From the NCBI RefSeq assembly GCF_000427365.1, contig NZ_KE386488.1, positions 1,833,882 through 1,897,881 on the forward strand: a stretch of 64,000 nt of DNA, in the 5' to 3' direction. How positions within the stretch are numbered: position 1 is the stretch's first letter; each line of letters starts with the position of its first letter. This DNA comes from Rikenella microfusus DSM 15922 (lineage in GTDB: Bacteria > Bacteroidota > Bacteroidia > Bacteroidales > Rikenellaceae). A program made the translations under genes and the position numbers. A model generated the notes under the pieces. The model ran no database searches, was not told the DNA's origin, and saw only the letters and a list, made by a program, of their open reading frames with translations. This document shows positions 33,675 to 42,369 of this stretch, piece by piece.

Positions 33675-34847
33675 ATGGACAACGGTATTTTTGAGGCCGC
33701 GCAAAGGCTCGCGGCACAAGTTACGCAGTGGAGGCGGGAGATACACCGGAACGCGGAGCTTTCGTTCGAGGAACACTGGACTTCGGCCCTGATCCGCCGG
33801 GTGCTGGACCAGTACGATATTCCGTATGAAGAGGTGGCCGGGACAGGCGTACTGGCCCGTATCGACGGCCGCACGGCCGATGCGCGGCATCCGGTCGTCC
33901 TGCGGGCCGACATGGACGCGCTGCCGATCGCCGAAGCGACGGGGTTGCCGTTCGCCTGCACGAACGGGGCGATGCATGCCTGCGGGCACGACATGCACAC
34001 GGCCGCGCTGCTGGGTGCTTTAGTCTTACTGAACGAGCGCCGGGAGCGGTTCGAAGGAACGGTCCTGGGATTGTTCCAGCCGGGCGAGGAACTTTGGCCG
34101 GGGGGGGCCTCCCTGGTACTGAAGGAGGGGGTGTTCGACGGCATGGAGCCGCGGGCGTTCGTGGGCGGGCATGTGTCGCCGGAACTGGAAGTGGGGCGAA
34201 TCGGGGTGCGGAGCGGTACTTTCATGGCTTCGACGGACGAGATCCATATCGTCGTGCATGGCCAGGGAGGACACGGCGCCCTGCCGCATCTGCTGAAAGA
34301 CCCGGTGCTGGCCGCTTCGGCCATGATCGTGGCGATGCAGCAGATCGTCAGCCGCAACAATTACGCATTCACGCCGTCCGTGCTGTCCTTCGGGCGGGTG
34401 ATCGCCGACGGAGCGACCAATATCATCCCGGACAAGGTGGAGATCGAAGGGACATTCCGCACGATGGACGAGGAGTGGAGGACGCAGGCGCACCGGCGCA
34501 TCCGCGAGGTGGCGGAACATACGGCCGCCGCTTACGGTTGCACGGCGGAAGTCGATCTGCTGGTAGGCTATCCGTGCGTATTGAATAACGAAAGACTGAC
34601 GGCCGTGGCGCGGGATGTTATCGGCGAAACTTTCGGAGAGGGCGCTTTCGCGGATATTCCGCGGCGTATGACGGCCGAAGATTTCGGTTCCTATTCGGTG
34701 CGCTATCCGTCGGTATTCTTCCGCTGGGGCGTGGAATGCGAAACGCCGCTCCACAATGCGGCGTTCGTGGCCGACGAACGCGCGATTCCCTACGGTGTGG
34801 CGATGCTGGCGGCCATGGCGCTGAAGATTTCTGACCCCAGGGCCTGA
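33675..34847 (+). CDS. M20D-family amidohydrolase (N-acyl-amino acid/peptide hydrolase)
   Basis: 390 residues. The metallopeptidase core has HACGHDMHTA (a Cys and two His metal ligands), a QPGEE segment with the catalytic Glu and a late EDFGSYSVRYPSVFF. The dimerisation insert starts near VHGQGGHGALPHLLKDPV. These enzymes remove acyl groups from amino acids, including N-acetyl-diaminopimelate and auxin-type conjugates; the substrate cannot be read here. It lies 31 nt after glpF on the same strand. Confidence 0.9.
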   Translation: MDNGIFEAAQRLAAQVTQWRREIHRNAELSFEEHWTSALIRRVLDQYDIPYEEVAGTGVLARIDGRTADARHPVVLRADMDALPIAEATGLPFACTNGAMHACGHDMHTAALLGALVLLNERRERFEGTVLGLFQPGEELWPGGASLVLKEGVFDGMEPRAFVGGHVSPELEVGRIGVRSGTFMASTDEIHIVVHGQGGHGALPHLLKDPVLAASAMIVAMQQIVSRNNYAFTPSVLSFGRVIADGATNIIPDKVEIEGTFRTMDEEWRTQAHRRIREVAEHTAAAYGCTAEVDLLVGYPCVLNNERLTAVARDVIGETFGEGAFADIPRRMTAEDFGSYSVRYPSVFFRWGVECETPLHNAAFVADERAIPYGVAMLAAMALKISDPRA

Positions 34848-34930
34848 CATTTTCCATTCGCCCGCCTCTCGGAACCGGAGCGGGCCGGACTTATTTTTCC
34901 GTTTTCCGATTATATACTTTGATATAGGTT

Positions 34931-35446
34931 ATGAAAAGACTCTATATCGTCCGTCACGGCGCGGCCCAATCTTCTTTCGAGGCCGGCAGCGACTTCGCAC
35001 GACGGCTCGTTCCCGCGGGGGAGGAGCGTGTCCGGGCCGTCGCGGAACATTTCGCGGCGTTGCCGGAGGTCGTCTTCCCGCAACGGATCGTTTCCAGCGC
35101 GGCGCCGCGGGCGGCGCAGACGGCCCGGATATGGGCCAGCGTGCTGGGTGTCGGAGCCGAGCGGTATGCGGAGACTGCGGAGTTGTATCGCGGAGGCCCT
35201 GCCGTTTATCTCGATACGATCGTCCGCTCTCTCCCGGACGAAGTCTCCTGCGCCATGGCGGTGGGCCATAATCCGGCGGTATCGGAACTGCTGGCGTCGC
35301 TGACGGGAGTCCCGGCGGGAGAATACCTGATGCGCAAGGGGGATGCGGCGTGCGTGGCGTTCGACCTGCCGGACGATGCCCGGTGGGAAGAGCTGTATGC
35401 GGCGGAAGGCGAAATGGAACGATACCTGATTGCCGCCTCGGTATAA
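34931..35446 (+). CDS. sixA: SixA-type phosphohistidine phosphatase
   Basis: 171 residues of the histidine phosphatase (RHG) superfamily. The catalytic R8-H9-G10 is in YIVRHGAAQ, the Arg pocket is in IVSSAAPRAAQTA, and the second His is in MAVGHNPAVSELL. SixA removes phosphate from phosphohistidine proteins, such as the PTS phosphocarrier NPr or HPt domains. The small size and lack of extra domains fit SixA better than phosphoglycerate mutase. No partner is nearby. Confidence 0.85.
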   Translation: MKRLYIVRHGAAQSSFEAGSDFARRLVPAGEERVRAVAEHFAALPEVVFPQRIVSSAAPRAAQTARIWASVLGVGAERYAETAELYRGGPAVYLDTIVRSLPDEVSCAMAVGHNPAVSELLASLTGVPAGEYLMRKGDAACVAFDLPDDARWEELYAAEGEMERYLIAASV

Positions 35447-35609
35447 CCGCCCTTCCAGAACAGAGGAGGCGGAAGCACGAAAGTTTTTCGGCATATGCGA
35501 CCTGCACGGATCCTTTCGGATCGGCATCTGATCGAATGCGATAAAACGAGCGTAGCGAAAATCGACATTCGTCGTCCACGCCGGTTCCGGTCTTTGCCTG
35601 CAAACTGCA

Positions 35610-35830
35610 CAGTAGGTTCAATTGTATAGCTTTCTCCGACAGGCGTTTGTTTTTTCGCACGCTCATACCGCGGGGCACTCTTTTCTATACGTCTCATGCC
35701 GACGGGCACTTACTTTTTTGCACGACCAAAAAAGTAAGCAAAAAGTCGCCGGGAATGCGATTCCCCGCTCCCGACTCCCGTCGGATCGGAAAATCGCACA
35801 TTCCCGGGTCGGTAACCTTTTCCCGATAAA
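35610..35830. repeat. R4-family element
   Basis: Same order as the copy at 4085: taggttcaattgtatag start, perfect hairpin cttacttttttg/caaaaaagtaag (35709-35720/35727-35738), then tcgccgggaatgcgattccc and the cgcacattcccgggtcgg tail. The hairpin arm sequence differs from copy 4085 but pairs perfectly in both, that is, compensatory change. I see nothing in 35447-35609. Confidence 0.7.
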
Positions 35831-35880
35831 CGAGTATAGCGGTGAGCTGCGAATATACGATTAACAGTCCTGTTGTTTGC

Positions 35881-35965
35881 CGAGGGGCGCAGCCTGCGGG
35901 GACCGGGAACGAGCTGTGCGAGTGAGCGGGTCTCCGCTGCGGGAGGCTGCGGCCCGCGCGACCTG
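35881..35965. repeat. R5-family element
   Basis: It starts ggggcgcagcctgcggggac and ends ctgcgggaggctgcggcccg with gcgacctgaaggtcgc just after. A TTAACCGTA half-palindrome follows at 35992. Nothing else is recognisable in 36000-36240 before the glycosyltransferase promoter. Confidence 0.5.
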
Positions 35966-36241
35966 AAGGTCGCAAACATATCCCTATCATTTAACCGTAC
36001 TTTTTTTCAAAACCGACACTGCCGGCAAATCCAGAGACCGTTCGCGGGCTGGGGTAAGCGGTAAAAGGAAAACGAGCGGCATACTGAGCCCCGAGACCTT
36101 TTACGGACATTGACGAGATAGCACGAAGAATCGACGCAATCTCCGGGCGCCATCGAATCCGTTCGAATGTCCGAGGCGCAAGGAGAAAACCCTCAGGCAA
36201 CCCGGAGGCGAAACAAGCACCCGAACACAATGAAAAAGACC

Positions 36242-36249
36242 TATCTTTG
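36242..36249 (+). promoter_or_regulatory. putative promoter -7 box of the second glycosyltransferase
   Basis: TATCTTTG eight bases before the ATG at 36258, implying a leader of only a few bases. Confidence 0.5.
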
Positions 36250-36257
36250 CGAATGGG

Positions 36258-37433
36258 ATGAAATTTCTGATCGTACATAACCGGTACAGCCGGTGCGGCG
36301 GCGAAGAAGGCGTCGTCGCCTTCCAACGGCACCTGCTCGAAAGCCGCGGACACAGCGTCGTGATGTACGAACGGTCCTACGACGAGATACGGAACTGGCG
36401 GTTCGGACGGTTCGCCTCGCTTTTTTCCGCCCTGTACAACCGCCGTTCCGTGCGCGAAATTCGGGAACTCGTCCGAAAAGAGCGGCCCGATACGGCGATC
36501 ATCCACAATCTGTACCCCGTCATCTCCCCCGCCGTATTGCCCGTACTGAAAAAAAACGGCGTCCGCGTGCTGATGACCCTGCACAACTACCGGTTGGTAT
36601 GTCCGACCGGCATATTCTACACGAATGGCGGCATCTGCGAGCGGTGCGGACAAAGCGCCGGGCGCGAATGGAACTGCTTCGCCCGCCGGTGCGAAGGAAG
36701 CCTTGCCGGAAGTTTCGGCTACGCTCTGCGCGGGTGGTGGAGCCGCACCGAAAGATATTTCCCGCATAACGTGGATCGGTTCCTCGCCCTCTCGGACTTT
36801 CAGCGCGACGTATTGAGCCGTTATACCGGCATCCCGGCCGACCGTTTCGCCGTGATCCCGAACTGTATCGACCCGGCATCGATGCCCCTGCCCGCGACCG
36901 GAACGTCCGGAGAATTACCCCTCCGATCCGGACGCTATATCGCCTATGCCGGGCGACTGAACCGGGAAAAAGGGACAGACCTGCTGTTCGAAGCGGCCCG
37001 CCTGCTGCCCGCCCTCGAATTCCGCGTGGCGGGGCAGCCGGCCGACGGATACCGGTTGCCGGAAATACCGGCAAACGTGCGGATGCTCGGCCAGTTAAAC
37101 AAAGAGGAGTTGGCCGACCTTTACGCCGGAGCGCTGGCCGTAGCGGTGACGAGCCGGTGGTACGAAGGTTTCCCGTTGGCCGTGGTCGAAGCGATGTACT
37201 ATGGCGCCCCGGTCGTCGTACCGGACCTGGCCGGGCTGCCTCAGATCGTGGATTACGGGAGGTGCGGAGCCGTTTATACGTCCGGATCGGCCTCTGCGCT
37301 GGCCGCCTGTCTTTCGCGGCTGGCCGACGAGCCGCGGCTGGCCGACGAACTGGGACGCTGCGGCCGGGAACGGGCAAGACGGCAATACAGTGCCGACATT
37401 TATTACCGGCTGTTGATCGAAAACGCCCGCTGA
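36258..37433 (+). CDS. GT4-family glycosyltransferase with Cys-rich loop
   Basis: 391 residues of GT-B fold. Its N-terminus MKFLIVHNRYSRCGGEEGVV is typical of this GT4 subgroup. A loop with CERC and two later Cys (NCFARRC) at about 130-155 may bind zinc. The C-terminal domain has YIAYAGRLNREKGTDLLFEA and the E-x7-E donor motif in EGFPLAVVEAMYYGAPVV. It probably acts in surface polysaccharide assembly. No other glycan genes are adjacent; the flavoenzyme follows 59 nt later. Confidence 0.87.
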   Translation: MKFLIVHNRYSRCGGEEGVVAFQRHLLESRGHSVVMYERSYDEIRNWRFGRFASLFSALYNRRSVREIRELVRKERPDTAIIHNLYPVISPAVLPVLKKNGVRVLMTLHNYRLVCPTGIFYTNGGICERCGQSAGREWNCFARRCEGSLAGSFGYALRGWWSRTERYFPHNVDRFLALSDFQRDVLSRYTGIPADRFAVIPNCIDPASMPLPATGTSGELPLRSGRYIAYAGRLNREKGTDLLFEAARLLPALEFRVAGQPADGYRLPEIPANVRMLGQLNKEELADLYAGALAVAVTSRWYEGFPLAVVEAMYYGAPVVVPDLAGLPQIVDYGRCGAVYTSGSASALAACLSRLADEPRLADELGRCGRERARRQYSADIYYRLLIENAR

Positions 37434-37492
37434 TTCCCGTTGCGGCATGAAATGTGCAATCGGTAACGCATAGTTTATCAACCGAACGCATC

Positions 37493-38569
37493 ATGCCGAC
37501 CAAACTTTTTTCTCCGCTCGCATTGCGGGCCGTTACCCTCCGGAACCGGATCGCCGTATCCCCCATGTGCCAATACTCCGCCAAAAGCGGATATGCCAAC
37601 GATTGGCATCTGGTGCACTACGGAAGCCGCGCCGTGGGCGGCGCGGGACTCGTCATCGTCGAAGCCGCGGCCGTACGGCCCGAAGGACGCATCACGCCCG
37701 ACGATCTCGGCCTGTGGGACGACGCCCATATTCCGGCGCTGCGCCGCATCGCCTCTTTTATCGAAGCCCAGGGCTGTGCCGCGGGTATCCAGTTGGCCCA
37801 TGCCGGCCGTAAAGGAAGCATCGCCTCCGAATGGAAAGGCGGCCGTTACTTGTCTGCACAGGACGGCGGTTGGCGTACCGTAGCTCCTTCGGCTATTCCG
37901 TTCAGCGACCATATGCCGGCTCCGAGGGCGCTGACCGCCCAGGAGGCGAAGCTGGTGGCCTGCGACTTCGCTGGCGCGGCCCGGCGTGCCGTCGAAGCCG
38001 GATTCCGGATCATCGAAATCCACGCGGCGCACGGCTATCTGCTCCACGAATTTCTTTCCCCTCTGTCGAACCGCCGCACAGACGAATACGGCGGCTGTTT
38101 CGAAAACCGCGCGCGGCTCGTGCTGGAAACAGTCCGGGCCGTACGCGAAGCCATTCCGGACTCGTTGCCGCTCTGTGTACGCATTTCGGCGACCGACTGG
38201 GCGGACGGAGGCTGGGACATCGGACAATCGGTCGAGCTGGCCGACTTGCTCAAACAATACGGCGTAGACCTGATCGACGTATCGGGCGGCGGATTGGTGC
38301 CGTATGCCAGAATTCCGTCCGGACCGGGCTATCAGGTATCTTTCGCGGCGCGTATCCGCCGCGAAACCGGCATGAAAACCGGGGCGGTAGGGTTGATTAC
38401 GACAGCCGGACAGGCCGAGGAAATTCTCGAAGCGGATGCGGCGGACCTGATCCTGATGGGACGAGAATTCTTACGAGATCCTTATTTCCCGCTCCATGCC
38501 GCATCCGAACTGTATGAGGATATGAAATGGCCGGCACAATATGCCCGGGCGAAAACAAGCGGAAAATAA
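37493..38569 (+). CDS. old yellow enzyme-family NADPH dehydrogenase (YqjM-like)
   Basis: 358 residues. FMN-dependent ene-reductase of the YqjM subgroup. The active-site Cys is in SPMCQYSAKSG, and the substrate-anion-binding His is in EIHAAHGYLLHEFLSP, followed by the conserved SNRRTDEYGG. The FMN-binding AVGLITTAGQAEEIL and LILMGREFLRDPYFP are at the C-terminus. It reduces activated C=C bonds; the physiological substrate is unknown. ATG 37493 was chosen over 37454 because MPTKLFSPL matches family N-termini. Confidence 0.92.
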   Translation: MPTKLFSPLALRAVTLRNRIAVSPMCQYSAKSGYANDWHLVHYGSRAVGGAGLVIVEAAAVRPEGRITPDDLGLWDDAHIPALRRIASFIEAQGCAAGIQLAHAGRKGSIASEWKGGRYLSAQDGGWRTVAPSAIPFSDHMPAPRALTAQEAKLVACDFAGAARRAVEAGFRIIEIHAAHGYLLHEFLSPLSNRRTDEYGGCFENRARLVLETVRAVREAIPDSLPLCVRISATDWADGGWDIGQSVELADLLKQYGVDLIDVSGGGLVPYARIPSGPGYQVSFAARIRRETGMKTGAVGLITTAGQAEEILEADAADLILMGREFLRDPYFPLHAASELYEDMKWPAQYARAKTSGK

Positions 38570-38784
38570 CCGTGCGTCTGCGGTCTCTGCATCCCCTATG
38601 CCGCCGGACTCGCAACCGGATAGCGTAAAGGAGTGTCGGCTCGGTTTCGGGCAGCCGGGGATCGGTGCCCGACTGTCGGGAATCACGACGATAACCGCAC
38701 AGGAAAGTACAGTCGGACGACCGGAAGACGGATACGACCGTTTGCCATACAAAACCGGTACGGCGGGATTCGAAAAGGTACGGT

Positions 38785-39110
38785 TAAAATATAAGTTTCC
38801 GTGTCAGCGGGCGGGCCGGAAGCCTTCCCACGGGAGGCCCGGTGTTGCTGGGCACTCCAGCCGGGCTATAACTACTCGTGGCCTCCCGTGCGCCCGACCC
38901 GAATGAAAAATAACCGTATGGTTTTATGTAAATTTCCCATTATCAGGCCGGAACCACCCCGGCGTAGGCCTGCAAACAGTCCACACTGGCTCCGGCCGAT
39001 AGAATTAGCCATACGGTTAAACATAAATCTCCGCCCGACCGAAAGGTCGCAAAGTATATCCTTGCCATTTAACCGTACGATTAACATGCTTTACCCAAAC
39101 GGTTTTAGAT
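38785..39110. repeat. R3 element and related repeats bounded by TAACCGTA palindromes
   Basis: A 38785-38890 segment (aagtttccgtgtcagc start, paired cgggaggcccgg/cgggcct parts) resembles 53650-53710. An R3 copy at 38944-38997 is enclosed by taaccgtatggtttta (38918) and its inverted counterpart agccatacggttaaac (39005). Another taaccgtacgattaac lies at 39071. No gene is present in 38570-39130. Confidence 0.65.
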
Positions 39111-39132
39111 AAACGTATATGGTTATTTCCTA

Positions 39133-39176
39133 AAAGCGGTACGGGGCGGCCCTTTTCGGCCGCCCCGTACCGCTTT
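39133..39176 (-). terminator. intrinsic terminator candidate of cstA
   Basis: Perfect 19-bp arms (39133-39151 and 39158-39176) with a 6-nt loop. Read on the minus strand it ends in a four-T tract and lies 15 nt after the cstA stop. Confidence 0.75.
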
Positions 39177-39190
39177 CATATCCTGCCGGC

Positions 39191-40624
39191 TCAGATCGCG
39201 ATTCGCCCACGCCGCACCGAGCGCAGATACCACGCCATTACTCCCACGATCGCAGCTGTCAGGGCTGTTCCTACGGCCAGCCCGGTATAATACGGCAGAT
39301 GCAGCCCCTCTTCGGCGATGAAGATATAAAACGATACGATGAAAGTCATAAACGCGGCCGGAAGGAAAGCGATGATCCAGCGTTGCCGCCGCACGCCCAG
39401 GTAAACCGTTACCGTCCACAGGCAAATCGCCGCCAGCACTTGGTTGGCCCATGCGAAATATTTCCAGATCACGTCGAACGGCATCAACGTAATCGCCACT
39501 CCAACCAGAAAGATCGGTACCGAGATATAGAGCCGTTTGCGGAGCTGTTTCTGCTCCATGTGAAGGAAATCCGCAGCGATGAGCCGCGCACAGCGGAACG
39601 CGGTGTCGCCGCTGGTGATCGGCGCGGCGACCACCCCCAGCAGGGCCAGGAAAGCGCCGGCTTTCCCCAACGTCGTGTTGGTGATGATATCGACCGCCCA
39701 TGCGGCATTGTTACCGTGCTCGGCCAGAGCCGCGCTCAGGCCTTCCGTACCGTTCCAGAATGCCATTCCGATCGCTGCCCAGATCAGGGCGATGACGCCT
39801 TCCGAAATCATAGCGCCGAAAAAGACCGGACGCCCCTGCCTCTGGTTGGTGATGCACCGCGCCATCATCGGCGACTGCGTGGCGTGGAATCCCGATACCG
39901 CGCCGCAGGCGATGGTGATGAAAAGCGTGGGTACGATCGGCAGGCCCGCCGGGTTGGCCGTGAAATTGCCGAACGACGAGGCCGAAAGGTCCGGTATCCG
40001 GTACGGCCCGAAGATCAGCACGCCGAGGATACCGAAAGCCATGATGAACAACGCCGCCCCGAAGACCGGGTAGAAGCGGCCGATGATCTTGTCGATGGGC
40101 AGCAGGGTGGCGAGGACATAATAGACGAGGATGATCCAGACCCATACGGACTGCGTGAGGCCGGTGAATCCTTCGAGGATACCGGCCGGCCCTACCATAA
40201 AGACGGCTCCGACCAGTATCATCAGGAACAGGGTAAAGGCGCGCATCACCTGACGCACGGTCATGCCCATGTATTTGCCGACGATTTCCGGGAAGCTGAG
40301 ACCGCCTTCCTTGAGCGAAATCATGCCGCTGGCGTAATCCTGCAAGGCTCCGATAAAGATCGAGCCGACGGTGATCCACACGAAAGCGACAGGGCCGTAC
40401 ATGGCCCCCAGCAATGCCCCGAAGATGGGACCGAGACCGGCGATGTTCAGCAGTTGGATCAAAAAGGTCTTCCAGACCGGAAGCGGCAGGTAATCGACGC
40501 CGTCGCGGAGGGTTTCGGAGGGGACTTCGGCCGCAGGATCCATCTCGAACCGGCGTTCGAGGTAACGGGCATAGGTGAAATAGGAGGCGATGAGCAATCC
40601 CAGGCAGATCAGGAAAGTAATCAT
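39191..40624 (-). CDS. cstA: CstA-family carbon starvation/peptide (pyruvate) transporter
   Basis: 477 residues, about 13-14 hydrophobic helices. Family motifs are present: GLGPIFGALLGAMYGPVAF, LKEGGLSFPEIVGKYMG, and ATQSPMMARCITNQRQGRP followed by ISEGVIALIWAAIGMAF. E. coli CstA and YjiY import peptides or pyruvate on carbon limitation. The Bacteroidota members are shorter, as here. A TATCTTTG box at 40650-40657 (minus) is a likely promoter. It is monocistronic. Confidence 0.92.
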   Translation of the reverse strand: MITFLICLGLLIASYFTYARYLERRFEMDPAAEVPSETLRDGVDYLPLPVWKTFLIQLLNIAGLGPIFGALLGAMYGPVAFVWITVGSIFIGALQDYASGMISLKEGGLSFPEIVGKYMGMTVRQVMRAFTLFLMILVGAVFMVGPAGILEGFTGLTQSVWVWIILVYYVLATLLPIDKIIGRFYPVFGAALFIMAFGILGVLIFGPYRIPDLSASSFGNFTANPAGLPIVPTLFITIACGAVSGFHATQSPMMARCITNQRQGRPVFFGAMISEGVIALIWAAIGMAFWNGTEGLSAALAEHGNNAAWAVDIITNTTLGKAGAFLALLGVVAAPITSGDTAFRCARLIAADFLHMEQKQLRKRLYISVPIFLVGVAITLMPFDVIWKYFAWANQVLAAICLWTVTVYLGVRRQRWIIAFLPAAFMTFIVSFYIFIAEEGLHLPYYTGLAVGTALTAAIVGVMAWYLRSVRRGRIAI

Positions 40625-40649
40625 GTTTTGTTTTCCGTTTGTAACGCTG

Positions 40650-40657
40650 CAAAGATA
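40650..40657 (-). promoter_or_regulatory. putative cstA promoter -7 box
   Basis: TATCTTTG on the minus strand, 25 nt before the cstA ATG at 40624. Confidence 0.55.
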
Positions 40658-40794
40658 CCGATTTCAGCGCCGTGATGTTCCGTACAGGCTCGTTTTCTGC
40701 AACCGGCGGGCCGGTGGCATGGTATTTGACTTATTATTCAGCCGAGGTATGAACCTATATAAATAATTATTCTTAAAAATATTCGTATGGGGTG

Positions 40795-40858
40795 CGGCGC
40801 TCCGCGTGCATGACTGTCCGGGTTTGCGGACGGTATGCCTGGCGGGGCGCCGTTTTTT
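40795..40858 (+). ncRNA. candidate small RNA 3' end / orphan intrinsic terminator
   Basis: A long stem reads outward from gtccg/cggac through gcat/atgc and ccgc/gcgg to cggcgc/gcgccg (40795-40852), followed by six T residues (40853-40858). It points away from cstA, and no coding gene precedes it on this strand, so it may end a short transcript from the AT-rich 40700-40790. It is only a candidate: no clear promoter was identified. The rest of 40859-41257 shows only degenerate R1/R2 fragments (41019, 41131). Confidence 0.4.
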
Positions 40859-41257
40859 CATGAGGTAAGCAGTTGACGGATCCCGGCGGTGATTCTTCGA
40901 TCGGTCTGTCCGTTGTTCGGCGCGGGAGACCGCATGCCATGCGGATTGAAGGAGGCGGATATTCGGACCAGCCGGTACTGTACGGTAGTAAACCGTCTTA
41001 GCTTTTCCGCCTCTGACAGTTTTCAGCCGTCAAAGGCAACGCAAGCCGCGAGCTATTATCGTCCTCCGGCTATTCGTTTGTTGTATTAAGCGCGTATAGA
41101 AATCATTATGGTATGCGGATGATTTCAGGTAAAGTCGCAGAGAGTTCCGGCGGTCTCAAGCATCCCGGCCAATACGATGAACCGTGAGGTTTAATGATCG
41201 GGCAATAATTTGCGACTTTCCGGATAAAACGAGACGAAGCCGTATAATTCTTTCAAT

Positions 41258-42289
41258 TTACATGATCGTCTTTATTGAACGCCCGGGCAGCACATCCTGC
41301 AAAGCCTCCGGCCGGTACCCCTCCGAACGGAGACCGCAACGTCCCGGCCGCCCGCTTCGGCGGGCCGCATAGCAATAGAGACAACCGTGCCGGCACGTGC
41401 CGTAGGCGCCGATGTCTTTGCTTCGTATGCAACCGCACCATTCGCGCTGGCCCTTGTCCCGGTTCGGGTTCGGGCGGGACGCCGACGCAGAACGATACCG
41501 CTCCGGCCAGCCGAGGAAACGCATCAGCGTTTCGTCCTGCGGGAACAGCCGGATCATCAGTTCGTCGTCGATACAGCGGTTGCGGCCGATCCCGAACGGA
41601 GAGAGGTCTATCCGTTCTCCGCACGTAGACAATTCGAAGCCCCACGAACGGTTCAGGGCGGCCAGTTCGCTGGCGAAAAGGCGCATCTCCGCCTCGTCGA
41701 ATTCCCGCCAGCCGCCGCGCGTCCCCGACAACCGGGCCTTCACGCCGCGGTAAGCGGCGATGTCCGCAAAACTGAACACCAGCTTTTCCGTATACCCTTT
41801 CAAGCGGTCGCCGATCGCCGAAATCTTTTCCAGCAAGTCCGTTACCCCCGTCCGGTCGGACAGGATCAGCGGATCGAAACGCCAGATTACCCGGCTGTTC
41901 CCCAGCCGATCGGCCAGCCGACGGAAAACATCCATGCGTCGGGAGAGTGCCGGTACGCCGGGTTCCAATTCCTCTCGTTCGTAATCGTTCAGCGTGAACT
42001 GGATGTAGCTGTGGATATGCCGTTCGTCCAGCTGCGGCAGACAGTCGAGCAGCGGTTCCGGATTTTTCGACCAAAAGACGATTAACCGAGTCTTGCAGTA
42101 AGACACATAAGTCCGTTTTCCGTTGAACGGATTTATCCACGCGGAATAACCGGCCCGCAGCCGTCCGAAAAACCAGTCGGCGTAAAAAGCCGGAATGTCC
42201 GTAGCGCGACTGGCCGATACGATCACCGGAGCCGATGCCGCCGCAGGTTCTCCGTTATCCCTCGTTATGTCCGTCGTTTCCCATATCAT
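41258..42289 (-). CDS. DUF1848 protein (radical-SAM-related)
   Basis: 343 residues. Its N-terminus VIVSASRATDIPAFYADWFF, the internal VFWSKNPEPLL and the C-terminal Cys cluster (WCGCIRSKDIGAYGTCRHGC then LYCYA) are the hallmarks of DUF1848, a family thought to be related to spore-photoproduct-lyase-like radical enzymes. The cluster could bind iron-sulfur. Substrate and role are unknown. It is divergent from the ferredoxin-nitroreductase gene, 80 nt apart, so they may share regulation. Confidence 0.85.
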   Translation of the reverse strand: MIWETTDITRDNGEPAAASAPVIVSASRATDIPAFYADWFFGRLRAGYSAWINPFNGKRTYVSYCKTRLIVFWSKNPEPLLDCLPQLDERHIHSYIQFTLNDYEREELEPGVPALSRRMDVFRRLADRLGNSRVIWRFDPLILSDRTGVTDLLEKISAIGDRLKGYTEKLVFSFADIAAYRGVKARLSGTRGGWREFDEAEMRLFASELAALNRSWGFELSTCGERIDLSPFGIGRNRCIDDELMIRLFPQDETLMRFLGWPERYRSASASRPNPNRDKGQREWCGCIRSKDIGAYGTCRHGCLYCYAARRSGRPGRCGLRSEGYRPEALQDVLPGRSIKTIM

Positions 42290-42346
42290 AACCGCAAGTT
42301 AGGCATTTCCCGGATACCAACCGGCCCTCGTCATCCGTTATTTGAT

Positions 42347-42354
42347 TATCTTTA
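42347..42354 (+). promoter_or_regulatory. possible promoter -7 box of the ferredoxin-nitroreductase gene
   Basis: TATCTTTA (one mismatch) ends 15 nt before the ATG at 42370. Confidence 0.4.
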
Positions 42355-42369
42355 CCGACCCACAAAAAC

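Noticed and set aside
36293-36769. 158-codon alternative frame within the second glycosyltransferase
   Set aside because: Arg-rich out-of-frame translation overlapping a clear GT4 gene.
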